Positions 41,800 through 50,998 of a stretch of 64,000 bases of DNA are shown here, piece after piece. Position 1 is the first letter of the stretch. Each line of letters starts with the position of its first letter. The DNA lies in NCBI GenBank assembly GCA_905233545.1, contig CAJOEV010000001.1, positions 1 to 64,000 on the forward strand. Reading direction: 5' to 3'. Under the pieces are notes generated by a model that was not told where the DNA came from, made no database searches, and saw only the letters and a list, made by a program, of their open reading frames with translations. The DNA is from an uncultured Eubacterium sp. (GTDB lineage Bacteria; Bacillota; Clostridia; Oscillospirales; Acutalibacteraceae). Made by a program: the position numbers and the translations under genes.

Positions 41800-43170
41800 A
41801 TGAAGATTAATCTGAAAGATGCAAAAACACTTCAAAAGCTCAGGGGATGGGGAACATCGGCTTGTTGGTGGAGCCAATACTGTTCCAACGAAGAAACCCA
41901 GAACGAAATTGCAAAGCTTCTTTACGGTGATGACGGGCTGAAGCTCAATATCTATCGCTATAATGTCGGCGGCGGTACCGATCCCGAAAACTACAGGGTA
42001 AAAGACCCCTGGAGAAGAAGCGAAAGTTTTATGCTCTATGACAGGGAAAGCGAAGAAACAAGCTGGGATTTTTCAAGGGACAAAAATGCAGTAACAATGA
42101 TGAAAAAATGCCTTGATTTGGGCAATATTGACACTCTTGTTCTCTTTGCAAATTCGCCTCATTATTCCCAAACCTCAACAGGTCAGGCGTCGGGAAGTTT
42201 GCTCTATCACACCTGCAATATTCCGAAATCAAAATATAAATCTTTCGTTGATTATTTTCTTGATGTAACCGAGCATTTTTTAAACGAAGGTTTTCCTGTT
42301 AACTACATCAGTCCGATTAACGAGCCCCAGTGGAAATGGGGGGGAAACTATGTCTGGCAGGAGGGCTGTCACTACGAAACCGAAGAGGTTATCGAAATAC
42401 TTCACCTTTTCGCTGAGGAGATAATCAGAAGAAAGCTCCCCGTTAAGCTCTATGCTCCCGAAAGCGGAGAATTCCTCGGCAAAACAGTTGAATATCTTGA
42501 AGCAATGCTTGAGGATGAAAAAATTATGGAGGTTCTCGGAGTTTTTGCATTCCATTCCTACCACAGCGACAACAGTCCCGAAATCAGATATGAATTTTTC
42601 GAGCGCCTTGCAAAACCGAATCCCGATATAAGATTTGATATGAGTGAATGGTGCGAGCTTCCTAACAAAAGCCACACAAAGAACTTCAAGGGCGCGCTCA
42701 TAACTGCAAGAATTATCGGGCAGGATATGATTTTCACAGGAAGCGAAAGCTGGACATCATGGGTTGCCGTTAACGGCATTGCACTTAAGGACGACGGCTT
42801 TGATTACAGCGATGCAATGATGAGCGCAAATCCAAATTTCACAAAGTGGTATATCAACGAAAGATACTACGGCTTTGCACATTATTCAAAATATATTCCC
42901 GTCGGCTCTTTTGCGCTTGATATCGGCTTCAGACCGACTAAGGATAATAACGATTTCAATATTTCCGCATTTAAAACTCCCGAAAACGAAACAGTTCTTG
43001 TTGTTGTTAATGAGGGAGAAAACAGAACTTTTGAAATCAGCGGAGATTTTAAGGAAACAAGAATCATTGAGTCAACGGCTGATAAGAAGCTTGATGAGAT
43101 ATACAGCGGTGATTTTACTTGCGAAATTAACAGCAAAAGCAACTCTATATTAACTATTATTCTGCGTTAA
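41800..43170 (+). CDS. GH30-like glycosidase, probable endo-beta-1,6-galactanase type
   Basis: 456 aa, (beta/alpha)8 barrel with C-terminal beta-sandwich. LRGWGTSACWWSQY and RYNVGGG at the start, acid/base Glu in ISPINEPQWKWGG (about 175) and likely nucleophile in DMSEWCE (about 282), with SWTSWVAVNG late in the barrel. The GWGTS and INEPQW motifs match GH30 subfamily 5. No signal peptide, so it would act in the cytoplasm, or secretion is non-classical. Specificity is inferred; it suits arabinogalactan breakdown with the GH127 and galM genes. Confidence 0.8.
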   Translation: MKINLKDAKTLQKLRGWGTSACWWSQYCSNEETQNEIAKLLYGDDGLKLNIYRYNVGGGTDPENYRVKDPWRRSESFMLYDRESEETSWDFSRDKNAVTMMKKCLDLGNIDTLVLFANSPHYSQTSTGQASGSLLYHTCNIPKSKYKSFVDYFLDVTEHFLNEGFPVNYISPINEPQWKWGGNYVWQEGCHYETEEVIEILHLFAEEIIRRKLPVKLYAPESGEFLGKTVEYLEAMLEDEKIMEVLGVFAFHSYHSDNSPEIRYEFFERLAKPNPDIRFDMSEWCELPNKSHTKNFKGALITARIIGQDMIFTGSESWTSWVAVNGIALKDDGFDYSDAMMSANPNFTKWYINERYYGFAHYSKYIPVGSFALDIGFRPTKDNNDFNISAFKTPENETVLVVVNEGENRTFEISGDFKETRIIESTADKKLDEIYSGDFTCEINSKSNSILTIILR

Positions 43171-43180
43171 ACAAATCCTA

Positions 43181-43208
43181 TTGACAAAGTAGGATATAAT
43201 GCTATAAT
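43181..43208 (+). promoter_or_regulatory. promoter for the metF-metH operon
   Basis: TTGACA and TATAAT spaced by 16 bp, with a second overlapping TATAAT at 43195. No SAM or B12 riboswitch fits in the 31-bp leader. Confidence 0.65.
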
Positions 43209-43238
43209 TACTAATAATATTTATTTTAGGATGATTCT

Positions 43239-44111
43239 ATGAAAATCAGCGAGATTCTGAAAAACAATGAAGTTACTGTTTCCTTCGAGGTTTTTCCTCC
43301 GAAACAGTGGGATAAAATCGAACACACAAAGGATGTTGTAAGAGAGATGAGCAAGGCTCGTCCCTCTTTTATGAGCGTTACATACGGTGCAGCAGGAACC
43401 GGGTCTGGTTTCACTCAGGAAATAGCCAATGAGATTAAGGATAACGGCGTTACTCCGCTGTCCCATTTAACCTGCCTTACTTCAACAAAGGCAAAGGTTG
43501 ATAAGGTTGTTAACGAGCTTAAAGAAAACAATATTGAAAACATATTAGCGCTCAGAGGCGATATTCCCGAAGGTTTTGTTTTTCCCGATAAGCAGTATTT
43601 CAGATATGCATATGAGCTGATTAATGAAATCAGGGAGCTTGGCGATTTTTGTATCGGCGGTGCCTGCTATCCCGAAACCCATCCCGAAAGTAAGAGTAAA
43701 GAGGATGATATAAACAATCTCAAATTCAAGGTTGAATGCGGTGCGGAATTCTTAACCAGCCAGATGTTTTTTGACAATGAAAAATTTCTTGAATTCAAAG
43801 AAAACTGCCTTGCAAAAGGAATAAATGTTCCGATTATTGCGGGAATAATGCCGATAACCAATGCAAATCAGATTAAAAGAAGTATTGAACTTTCAAATTC
43901 AAGCGTTCCGAAAAAGTTTTTCAAGATTATGGAGCGCTTCGGTGATGACCCGAACTCAATGAAGCAGGCGGGTATTGTTTATGCAACCGAGCAGATTATT
44001 GATTTAATGGCAAACGGAGTTAATAATATTCACATCTACACAATGAACAAGCCCGAGGTTTCCGCGCATATTATGAATGGACTTTCGGACATAATAAAGA
44101 ACTATGAATAA
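43239..44111 (+). CDS. metF: methylenetetrahydrofolate reductase
   Basis: 290 aa TIM barrel. VSFEVFPPKQ at the start (catalytic Glu), FMSVTYGAAG, LTCLTSTKAKV, LALRGDIP and FLTSQMFFD in order. It makes 5-methyl-THF, the donor for MetH. The next gene overlaps it by 8 bp. Methionine operon: metF, activation domain, metH, Rrf2 regulator. Confidence 0.93.
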   Translation: MKISEILKNNEVTVSFEVFPPKQWDKIEHTKDVVREMSKARPSFMSVTYGAAGTGSGFTQEIANEIKDNGVTPLSHLTCLTSTKAKVDKVVNELKENNIENILALRGDIPEGFVFPDKQYFRYAYELINEIRELGDFCIGGACYPETHPESKSKEDDINNLKFKVECGAEFLTSQMFFDNEKFLEFKENCLAKGINVPIIAGIMPITNANQIKRSIELSNSSVPKKFFKIMERFGDDPNSMKQAGIVYATEQIIDLMANGVNNIHIYTMNKPEVSAHIMNGLSDIIKNYE

Positions 44112-44661
44112 ACAGGAAGTTCTGCGCTATATGCGCACAAACAGCAAAACTGAGGACGAGGCAATTCTTTCTCTTGCAGATGAAGCGATTGAAAAAATCG
44201 AAAACGGCGTTCAAGCGAAAACGCTTTACAGGATTTTTGATTGTGAAGTTGGCGAGGATACGGTTGAGGTTAACGGCTTTGTTTTTGAAAGCAAGCGACT
44301 TGCCGAAAATCTTTCGGGCTGTAAAAGAGTTGTTGCTTTCGGTGCAACTCTCGGCGCAGAGTGTGACAGAATGATTAATCTCTCTGTTTTAAGCAATCTT
44401 TCAATGGGAATGGCGCTCCAGGCGGCTGCAGCACAGAAGATTGAAGAGGTTTGTGACTCTCTTGAAGAAGAGATAAAAACTCAGCACGGTGTTTCGCTGC
44501 GTCAAAGGTTTTCACCCGGGTATTTCGACCTTGATATAACCGAACAGAAAAAGTTTTTTGAGTTGCTTGAGCTCACAAAGAGAATCGGCATAACTCTGAC
44601 TGACACATGCGAAATGCTGCCCGGCAAGAGTGTTACGGCGTTTATTGGAATTGAGAGTTAA
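44104..44661 (+). CDS. stand-alone MetH activation-domain protein
   Basis: 185 aa. Short family with GCKRVVAFGATLGAECDRM, AAAAQKIEEVCDSLEEEI and RFSPGYFDLDITEQK near the C-terminus, as in the SAM-binding activation domain of MetH, here as a separate gene. It would remethylate oxidised cobalamin on the short MetH encoded next. Overlap with metF supports cotranscription. Confidence 0.8.
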   Translation: MNKQEVLRYMRTNSKTEDEAILSLADEAIEKIENGVQAKTLYRIFDCEVGEDTVEVNGFVFESKRLAENLSGCKRVVAFGATLGAECDRMINLSVLSNLSMGMALQAAAAQKIEEVCDSLEEEIKTQHGVSLRQRFSPGYFDLDITEQKKFFELLELTKRIGITLTDTCEMLPGKSVTAFIGIES

Positions 44662-44702
44662 GAATAGAGAATTGAGAATTTCGGGCGGGGAACCCGCACC
44701 CG
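44659..44702 (+). repeat. heptad repeat array with GC hairpin
   Basis: Units AGTTAAGAATAGAGAATTGAG lead to TTTCGGGCGGG and a CCGC end, the same architecture as at 25994. It lies between the activation-domain gene and metH, inside the operon. Confidence 0.45.
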
Positions 44703-44718
44703 ATTGCAGGTAATTAGA

Positions 44719-47037
44719 ATGATTAAATATTTTGACGGCGGAATGGGAACCATGCTCAATCTGAAAGCAGGTGAGCTTCCCGAACAACTGAATATTACCG
44801 ACCCCGAAAGAGTTTTGAAAATTCACAGGGCATATGCCGAAGCAGGTGCGGATATCATTTCCTCAAATACCTTCGGTGCAAATCCTTTGAAATACGAAAA
44901 TTATGAGGAAATTGTAAAAGCGGGTGTTGCGCTTGCAAAAAAAGCGGGCAAAAAGGTTGCGCTTGATATCGGACCGACGGGCAAGCTCTTAAAGCCCATG
45001 GGCTCCCTTGATTTTGATGATTGCCTTGAAGCATATGCAAAGGTTATCCGTGCGGGAAAAGACGGCGCCGATTTGGTTTTAATCGAAACAATGGGCGACA
45101 CATATGAAATAAAAGCAGCAGTGCTTGCCGCAAAGGAAAACTGTTCGCTTCCCGTTTTCGTTTCAATGATTTTTGATGAAAACGCAAGACTCTTAACGGG
45201 TGCGGATGTTGAAACCGCATGCGCTATGTGCGAGGGTCTCGGCGTTGATGTTATCGGCTTTAACTGCGGACTCGGACCCAAGCAGATGATTCCGCTTGTA
45301 AAAAAACTTCGTGAGTGCTGTTCTATTCCGATAACGGTCAGCCCCAATGCAGGACTTCCCGAGGCTATAAACGGTAAAACAATCTATAATGTTGACCCCG
45401 ATGAGTTCTCGGATTATATGAAGGAGATTGCCGAGCTTGGCGTTTCCTATCTCGGAGGATGCTGCGGAACAACTCCCGACCACATCAAAGCGCTTATTGA
45501 AAAAACAAGGGATATCAAAGCAAGTATCCCCGAAAAGAAGAATAAAACCGTTGTAACAAGCTATTCCCAGGCTGTTGAATTTACAAAAAAGAGCGTCATT
45601 ATCGGCGAAAGAATAAACCCGACGGGCAAGCGCCTTTTAAAGCAGGCGCTTATTGACAACGATATTGAATATATTATCCGCGAAGGTATTGCACAGAAGG
45701 ATTGCGGAGCACACATTCTTGATGTCAATGTCGGACTTCCCGAAATTGACGAAGTGAAAATGCTTAAAACCGCAGTTTCTCAGCTCCAGGCTGTTTTGCC
45801 TCTTCCGCTTCAGATAGACTCATCCGACTATGAGGCTATGGAGCAGGCGCTGAGAATATATAACGGCAAGCCAATGATTAACTCGGTCAATGCAAAGGCT
45901 GAGTCAATGGCAAAGATTTTTCCGCTCGCAAAGAAGTACGGCGGCGTTATTGTTTGTCTCTGCCTTGATGAGAGCGGAATACCCGAAACGGCACAGGGCA
46001 GGATTGCGCTTGCAGAAAAAATGATAAATGAAGCTTCGAAATACGGCATTGATAAAAAGGATTTGGTAATCGACGCGCTTACTATGACCGTTTCAACCAA
46101 TTCTCAGAATGCTGTTGAAACCTTGAAGGTTGTTGATTATGTTAAAAACACCCTCGGTGTTAATACAGTTCTCGGAGTTTCAAACATAAGCTTCGGACTG
46201 CCGAACAGGGAGCTTGTTAATTCAACTTTCTATATTCAGGCGCTTCAGTCTGGACTCAGCGGCGGAATCATTAACCCGAAATCAGCTGCAATGATGAACG
46301 CGTATTATTCTTATAATGCGCTTGCAGGACTTGATGAAAGCTGCACCGATTATATCGCCTCGGCAATTCCGACAGACGCCCAGACACCTCAGTTAATCAA
46401 TAAAATATCGCTGTTTGATGCGATTGTTAAGGGAATGAAGGAAGAAAGCGCAAAATGCGCAAAGGAGCTTCTTGAAAGAAAAAAATCTCTTGAAATAATA
46501 AATGAGTATATTATTCCTGCGCTTGACAAGGTTGGGGACGGATTCGAGAAAAACAGAGTATTCCTCCCCCAGCTTCTTATGAGCGCCGATTCCGCAAAGG
46601 CAGCTTTTGATGAAATAAAGGCGAAAATGATATCAAGCGGAAATGCCCAGGAAAAGGGCGAGAAGATAATAATAGCAACCGTTGAGGGCGATATTCACGA
46701 TATCGGAAAGAACATTGTTAAAGTGCTTTTGCAGAACTACGGCTTTGATGTTATCGACCTCGGAAAAGATGTTAAATGTGAAAAGGTTGTTGAACAAACA
46801 ATTAAAAATGATGTAAGATTTGTTGGTCTTTCAGCTCTTATGACAACAACAGTTGTCAATATGGAAAAGACCATAAAGTTACTCCATGAGCAGACAAATG
46901 CAAAGGTCTTTGTCGGCGGAGCGGTTTTAACAAGGGATTATGCAAAACGCATTGATGCCGATTATTACGCAAAGGATGCAATGGAAAGCGTTCGCATTGC
47001 ACAGGAATTTTTCAGCAAAGAAGAGGATAACAAATGA
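44719..47037 (+). CDS. metH: B12-dependent methionine synthase lacking activation domain
   Basis: 772 aa, from ATG at 44719; the upstream TTG at 44704 has no better site. Residues 1-275 are the homocysteine domain, with zinc cysteines in GFNCGLG and the GGCCGTTPDHI motif. About 295-555 is the pterin domain (GERINPTGK). About 575-772 holds the cap and B12-binding domain with DIHDIGKNIV, the cobalt-ligand histidine. The usual 330-aa activation domain is absent and encoded separately upstream. Also overlaps the Rrf2 gene by 4 bp. Confidence 0.93.
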   Translation: MIKYFDGGMGTMLNLKAGELPEQLNITDPERVLKIHRAYAEAGADIISSNTFGANPLKYENYEEIVKAGVALAKKAGKKVALDIGPTGKLLKPMGSLDFDDCLEAYAKVIRAGKDGADLVLIETMGDTYEIKAAVLAAKENCSLPVFVSMIFDENARLLTGADVETACAMCEGLGVDVIGFNCGLGPKQMIPLVKKLRECCSIPITVSPNAGLPEAINGKTIYNVDPDEFSDYMKEIAELGVSYLGGCCGTTPDHIKALIEKTRDIKASIPEKKNKTVVTSYSQAVEFTKKSVIIGERINPTGKRLLKQALIDNDIEYIIREGIAQKDCGAHILDVNVGLPEIDEVKMLKTAVSQLQAVLPLPLQIDSSDYEAMEQALRIYNGKPMINSVNAKAESMAKIFPLAKKYGGVIVCLCLDESGIPETAQGRIALAEKMINEASKYGIDKKDLVIDALTMTVSTNSQNAVETLKVVDYVKNTLGVNTVLGVSNISFGLPNRELVNSTFYIQALQSGLSGGIINPKSAAMMNAYYSYNALAGLDESCTDYIASAIPTDAQTPQLINKISLFDAIVKGMKEESAKCAKELLERKKSLEIINEYIIPALDKVGDGFEKNRVFLPQLLMSADSAKAAFDEIKAKMISSGNAQEKGEKIIIATVEGDIHDIGKNIVKVLLQNYGFDVIDLGKDVKCEKVVEQTIKNDVRFVGLSALMTTTVVNMEKTIKLLHEQTNAKVFVGGAVLTRDYAKRIDADYYAKDAMESVRIAQEFFSKEEDNK

Positions 47038-47429
47038 TAATCTCAACCAAAGGAAGATACGCAATGAGCGTTATGCTTGATTTGGCTCAGCATGACGACG
47101 GCTCATATATTTCACTTAAAGATATATCCGAGCGCCAGGAGATAAGCATGAAATATCTTGAAGCGATTGTTTCAAAGCTTTCAAAGGGCGGTTTGCTCGA
47201 CAGCGCAAGAGGAAAATCGGGCGGCTATCGGCTTAACAGAAAACCGGGCGAATATTCAGTCGGTGAGATTCTTGCCTTAACTGAAAAATCCCTTGCTCCC
47301 GTTTCCTGTGTTGAATGTGAAAAGGAATGCACAAAAGAGGGGAGCTGTCTTTCGCGCCCTATGTGGAATGAGCTCAATGAAGTAATAATGGAATTTCTTA
47401 ATTCAAAAACGCTTGATGATTTGCTGTAG
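47034..47429 (+). CDS. Rrf2-family transcriptional regulator
   Basis: 131 aa. Winged helix with MIISTKGRYAMSVMLDLAQ, SMKYLEAIVSKLSKGGLLDSARGKSGGY, and a cysteine cluster CVECEKECTKEGSC (three or four Cys) near residue 95 that could carry an Fe-S cluster, as in IscR. CymR-like members control sulfur-amino-acid genes, so its place behind metH (4-bp overlap) suggests regulation of methionine or cysteine genes. The target is inferred. Confidence 0.85.
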   Translation: MIISTKGRYAMSVMLDLAQHDDGSYISLKDISERQEISMKYLEAIVSKLSKGGLLDSARGKSGGYRLNRKPGEYSVGEILALTEKSLAPVSCVECEKECTKEGSCLSRPMWNELNEVIMEFLNSKTLDDLL

Positions 47430-47439
47430 CAATCACCTG

Positions 47440-47470
47440 AAAATCCGCAGTTATTGCGGATTTTTCTTTT
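47440..47470 (+). terminator. terminator of the metF-metH operon
   Basis: The stem AAAATCCGCA/TGCGGATTTT followed by TCTTTTT. Confidence 0.8.
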
Positions 47471-47517
47471 TGATAATGTTAAAATCAATAAATTTTCTTA
47501 ATTGTGTTAATTTTTTA

Positions 47518-47546
47518 TTGTATATTTTTAAATACTTTGATATAAT
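47518..47546 (+). promoter_or_regulatory. promoter for the GPH transporter
   Basis: TTGTAT and TATAAT spaced by 17 bp, with GGAAAGGGG before the ATG at 47579. Confidence 0.6.
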
Positions 47547-47578
47547 AAAGTGATTTATATTGGAAAGGGGTTTTCTTT

Positions 47579-49162
47579 ATGGCAAAGAAAAAAGCCGCTG
47601 TTGCACCTGAAAATATTGCACCGGCGGAAAAGAAGTACATGAAGCCATCAGAGATTGTCACCTTCGGTGTCGGTTTATTCGGCGTTGCATTGCTTTCAGG
47701 CTGGATGCCCGACTACACGATGACCTTCTTTGCAGACTTCGCATTCAAGGGCAAGGGCTTTGATTCGGCTCAGCTCGCAACGGTTGTTGCATCCGTTTTC
47801 GGTGTAGCAGGCTTTGTTGGAGCAGTTATGGAGCTTATTATCGGAATCCTTGTTGACCGAACAAGAACAAAACTCGGTAAGGTTAAGCCCTGGGTTGGCT
47901 TCGGTGCTATTCCGTTTGCAGTTATTTCAATGCTTGTATTTATGGCTCCGAATACCTCATCGTTCATGGTCGCAACCATCTGGATGTTCGTTATCTATTC
48001 GCTGTATATTGCAATTTCGTGTGCAGTTGAATCACCTGCGAACTGCTTCGGCGCACTTTGTTCACCCAACCCGAGTGAAAGGTCAAGTGCAATTTCAATC
48101 GCTTCCTTCCTTCGTTCAGTAGGCCAGTCAGGCGGTCAGGTTGTTATCATTGTTGTTCCTGCAATTATGAAGGCTATTATGGGACAGCAGCAGTATAAAA
48201 ATGCTGAGGGTCAGGGTATTGACCTTATTATTTCAACCGCTATCTGTGCGCTCGGAATGGTTATTTTCGTAATGATATTCTTTGCAAACAACAAAGAGCG
48301 TGTTCCTTACACAACCGAAAAGGTTTCTCTTATTGAGTCAATCAAGCTTGTTTTCACAAACAAGAATTTATTGATGGTTTCATTAACAAAGCTCTTCGGT
48401 TTCGGACGCGGAGTTTACGGAACAGTTTCACTTTACATTGCTGTTTATCTTCTTGGCTCAAAGGGACTCAAGCTTGCTCTTATGCTTCCCATGGGTATCG
48501 GAACAGCAGTCGGAACACTTCTTGTAAACCTTGTTTTAAAGAAGTTCTCAACAAAGAAAACATTCATTCTTTTCTGCTGCTACGGCGCTTCCTCACTTGC
48601 AATTCTTTATTTCATATCAAGAGGAATCGGCTTCAACAGCACTCTTATTGTTCCGTTCTTAATCCTCAATTTCTTCTGCGGTATTCAGCACGGTAACACA
48701 AACGTTACGCCGAATATTATGATTGCAGACTGTATTGATGAAATGGAATACAAAACAGGAAAACGCCAGGAAGGTCTTGCTTATGCGGGCTACGGTCTGT
48801 TCTCGAAGATTGCTTCCGCACTCACAAAGTGGCTTGCACCCGTTCTTGTTTACACATGGTCGGGCTATCAGTTCTCACAGAGCGCAAACGTTGCTTATGC
48901 AACCCAGACAGACCACACTCTTAACAGATTCCTTGCGATCTACACAATTATTCCTGCAGCATTCGTTGTTCTTCAGTTCGTACCCGTTCTCTTCTATGAT
49001 ATGGTTGGCGAAAAGAAGGAAAGAATAACTGCCGCACTCCTTGAAAAGAGAGCTGCAGAAGGTACTCAGGAAGAAACAGAAACACTTGCCGAAGAGGTAG
49101 CAAAGGCTGTTGAAGCACAGGCAGTTGAAGCAACCGAAGACGGCGAACAAATTTCGGAGTAA
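47579..49162 (+). CDS. GPH-family sugar:cation symporter (MFS)
   Basis: 527 aa with about twelve membrane segments. GILVDRTRTKLGKVKPWVGF is the signature loop of the glycoside-pentoside-hexuronide family, and GNTNVTPNIMIADCIDEMEYKTGKR is its second conserved loop. It imports a glycoside or oligosaccharide with Na+ or H+. A long Glu/Ala-rich cytoplasmic tail (about 490-527) is unusual. It is followed after 13 bp by a gene for a single-helix exported protein, probably cotranscribed. Confidence 0.85.
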   Translation: MAKKKAAVAPENIAPAEKKYMKPSEIVTFGVGLFGVALLSGWMPDYTMTFFADFAFKGKGFDSAQLATVVASVFGVAGFVGAVMELIIGILVDRTRTKLGKVKPWVGFGAIPFAVISMLVFMAPNTSSFMVATIWMFVIYSLYIAISCAVESPANCFGALCSPNPSERSSAISIASFLRSVGQSGGQVVIIVVPAIMKAIMGQQQYKNAEGQGIDLIISTAICALGMVIFVMIFFANNKERVPYTTEKVSLIESIKLVFTNKNLLMVSLTKLFGFGRGVYGTVSLYIAVYLLGSKGLKLALMLPMGIGTAVGTLLVNLVLKKFSTKKTFILFCCYGASSLAILYFISRGIGFNSTLIVPFLILNFFCGIQHGNTNVTPNIMIADCIDEMEYKTGKRQEGLAYAGYGLFSKIASALTKWLAPVLVYTWSGYQFSQSANVAYATQTDHTLNRFLAIYTIIPAAFVVLQFVPVLFYDMVGEKKERITAALLEKRAAEGTQEETETLAEEVAKAVEAQAVEATEDGEQISE

Positions 49163-49175
49163 GGAGGGGAAGATA

Positions 49176-50219
49176 ATGGCTAACAAAGAGAAAAAAGGCG
49201 TAAACACAGGCGTTTATGCTGTTGCAACAAGCATTATTCTTGCAGTCGTTCTTGTCATTATGACAATCTTTGCAGTTTCGACAAAGTATACTGCATTCTC
49301 CCCCGAGAAGGTTGCTCAGGAATACGTTGACGGAATTATTCAGACGGGCGACGGATATAATGCATACAAAGTAACTCTTCTTTCGAAGAACCAGAAATAC
49401 GGAAACTTCATTATTGACGCTTATATGGCTCCCTACGTTAACGACGGCGAAGACGTTAAGCAGGCTGATTTCGTAGGCACAGGCTCCAAGGAAGAGCAAA
49501 ACGCAATTGACAACGTATACAACACAATGTATTCATACTATTGCGAGCTTATCAAAACCGATACATACGACAACTACGACGCTGTTTTTGACAAGTATTT
49601 CTCAAGACTTGTTGAGGTCCGCAAGGCTGTTTACGGCGACGATTATATGAGCACGGAATTTATGTTCGGTGCATTTGAAGCAAATGTTCAGTCGTATGCA
49701 AACTATTTAACAGGTACCGAAAGAACCTTCACCCCTGACAACAAAAAAGTTTTACAGGAAGAAGAAATCGGTGCATATCAGCTTATGTTCGGCGATATTG
49801 AAAAGGTTGAAACCGAAAATATTGTTGACGGCAAAAAGCAGACAGTAACAGAGGAAAAGCCCATTTATAAGCTTACAACTGAGGTTACTTCATGCGAGGA
49901 GCTTTCAGAAGCCGACGCAAAGAAATATGTTGATGAATATGCAGCAAGAATCAAGCCAATTGCTGAAAGCGGAACAACAAAGGCTGAACAGTTCGGCTTA
50001 AAGGATGATAAAAAAGACGCAATGGTTGACGCGTTTGCAAAGCTTGACTGCGCAGGCGATATTACTTCCGTTGCAAAAGTAAAGCTTACTGTTAAAGAAC
50101 AGCACGATCAGACTGTTGCCGAGCAGGAGCTCTATGTTGTTAAAATCGGCAAGAGCTGGTATGTTGATAACACAAATATTGATACCTCAGCTCTCTACAT
50201 TTCACAGGGCGACGATTAA
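49176..50219 (+). CDS. membrane-anchored exported protein of unknown family
   Basis: 347 aa from ATG after AAGGAGGGG. One N-terminal helix (about 14-36) and a large extracytoplasmic part: YTAFSPEKVAQEYVDGIIQTGDG at its start, Tyr-rich helices in the middle, and an NTF2-like ending (VKIGKSWYVDNTNID). I recognise no family. Its coupling to the GPH transporter suggests an accessory or sugar-binding function, which is an inference. Confidence 0.7.
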   Translation: MANKEKKGVNTGVYAVATSIILAVVLVIMTIFAVSTKYTAFSPEKVAQEYVDGIIQTGDGYNAYKVTLLSKNQKYGNFIIDAYMAPYVNDGEDVKQADFVGTGSKEEQNAIDNVYNTMYSYYCELIKTDTYDNYDAVFDKYFSRLVEVRKAVYGDDYMSTEFMFGAFEANVQSYANYLTGTERTFTPDNKKVLQEEEIGAYQLMFGDIEKVETENIVDGKKQTVTEEKPIYKLTTEVTSCEELSEADAKKYVDEYAARIKPIAESGTTKAEQFGLKDDKKDAMVDAFAKLDCAGDITSVAKVKLTVKEQHDQTVAEQELYVVKIGKSWYVDNTNIDTSALYISQGDD

Positions 50220-50222
50220 ATA

Positions 50223-50264
50223 GAAAAAATGAACTGTCTTGCTTGTGCGAGACAGTTCATTTTT
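50223..50264. terminator. bidirectional terminator
   Basis: The stem AAATGAACTGTCT/AGACAGTTCATTT with T run lies between convergent genes. Confidence 0.8.
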
Positions 50265-50269
50265 AGTGG

Positions 50270-50998
50270 TCAGTGAGCAGCGGACAGTTTGATTTCTTCA
50301 CAAAAGATTTTAATAATATCAATATCCGTTTTCTCATAAATCATTCTTGCGCCGACGGTGTCTTCAAGCTCGTTGAAAACGATTTTACCGCCGTCAAAAA
50401 CAAAATCAATACCGTAGTAAAAGCCGCCGTCGAGGAGGCTTATTATTTTTTTAACAAGCTTTTCTTCATCGCTGCTCAGCGTATAAGGAATTGCTTCACC
50501 GCCGAGACAGAAATTCGAGCGGAAATCCGTTTTGCTTACGCGCAGGATTGAGGTGATGATTTTGCCGTTAATAACCCAGACTCTAAGGTCGCGTCCGAGG
50601 TCGGAAGCAGGCTTTTGGCAGACCATGTTTTCGTTGTATTCATCGGCGCTTTGGCACATAACAACGCCCGTTCCGCCGTGACCGTCTTTCGGCTTTTTAA
50701 CAAATGGAGGTATGCTGTATCTTGTCGGCAGAATTTCAATGCCGTTTTTCTCCATGAAGTCATAACAAAGCTGTTTATCGTTTGCAAGTCTTGAAAACGC
50801 GGAGGAATTATATACCTTAATGCCCCTGTTTTCAAAATACTGAGCTGTTTTGTAATCATTAGTACGGTTGATAACAAAGCTCGCGTCCCCTTTGTAATCG
50901 GGCTCTTTGAGCTGAGCGCCGAGCAGGGAAGTTATCTTTTTAACAACAAACTCGTTTCGTTTTGCTTCTTCTTTTGAATAGATTAAAATCGGATTCAT
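50270..50998 (-). CDS. ATP-grasp ligase, RimK-like (second of pair)
   Basis: 242 aa. KKPKDGHGGTGVVMCQ-like ATP-grasp core (KPKDGHGGTGVVM), MVCQKPASDLGRDLRVWVING, LRVSKTDFRSNFCLGG and GIDFVFDGGKIVFNELEDTVG give nucleotide and metal-binding residues. Such enzymes join a carboxylate to an amine. It overlaps its neighbour by 4 bp. The two are distant paralogues (27-30 kDa), so they may act as a pair on one product. Substrate unknown. Confidence 0.75.
   Translation of the reverse strand: MNPILIYSKEEAKRNEFVVKKITSLLGAQLKEPDYKGDASFVINRTNDYKTAQYFENRGIKVYNSSAFSRLANDKQLCYDFMEKNGIEILPTRYSIPPFVKKPKDGHGGTGVVMCQSADEYNENMVCQKPASDLGRDLRVWVINGKIITSILRVSKTDFRSNFCLGGEAIPYTLSSDEEKLVKKIISLLDGGFYYGIDFVFDGGKIVFNELEDTVGARMIYEKTDIDIIKIFCEEIKLSAAH

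Noticed and set aside
43170-43239. SAM or B12 riboswitch before metF
   Set aside because: Only about 31 nt separate the inferred transcription start from the start codon, too short for any known class.
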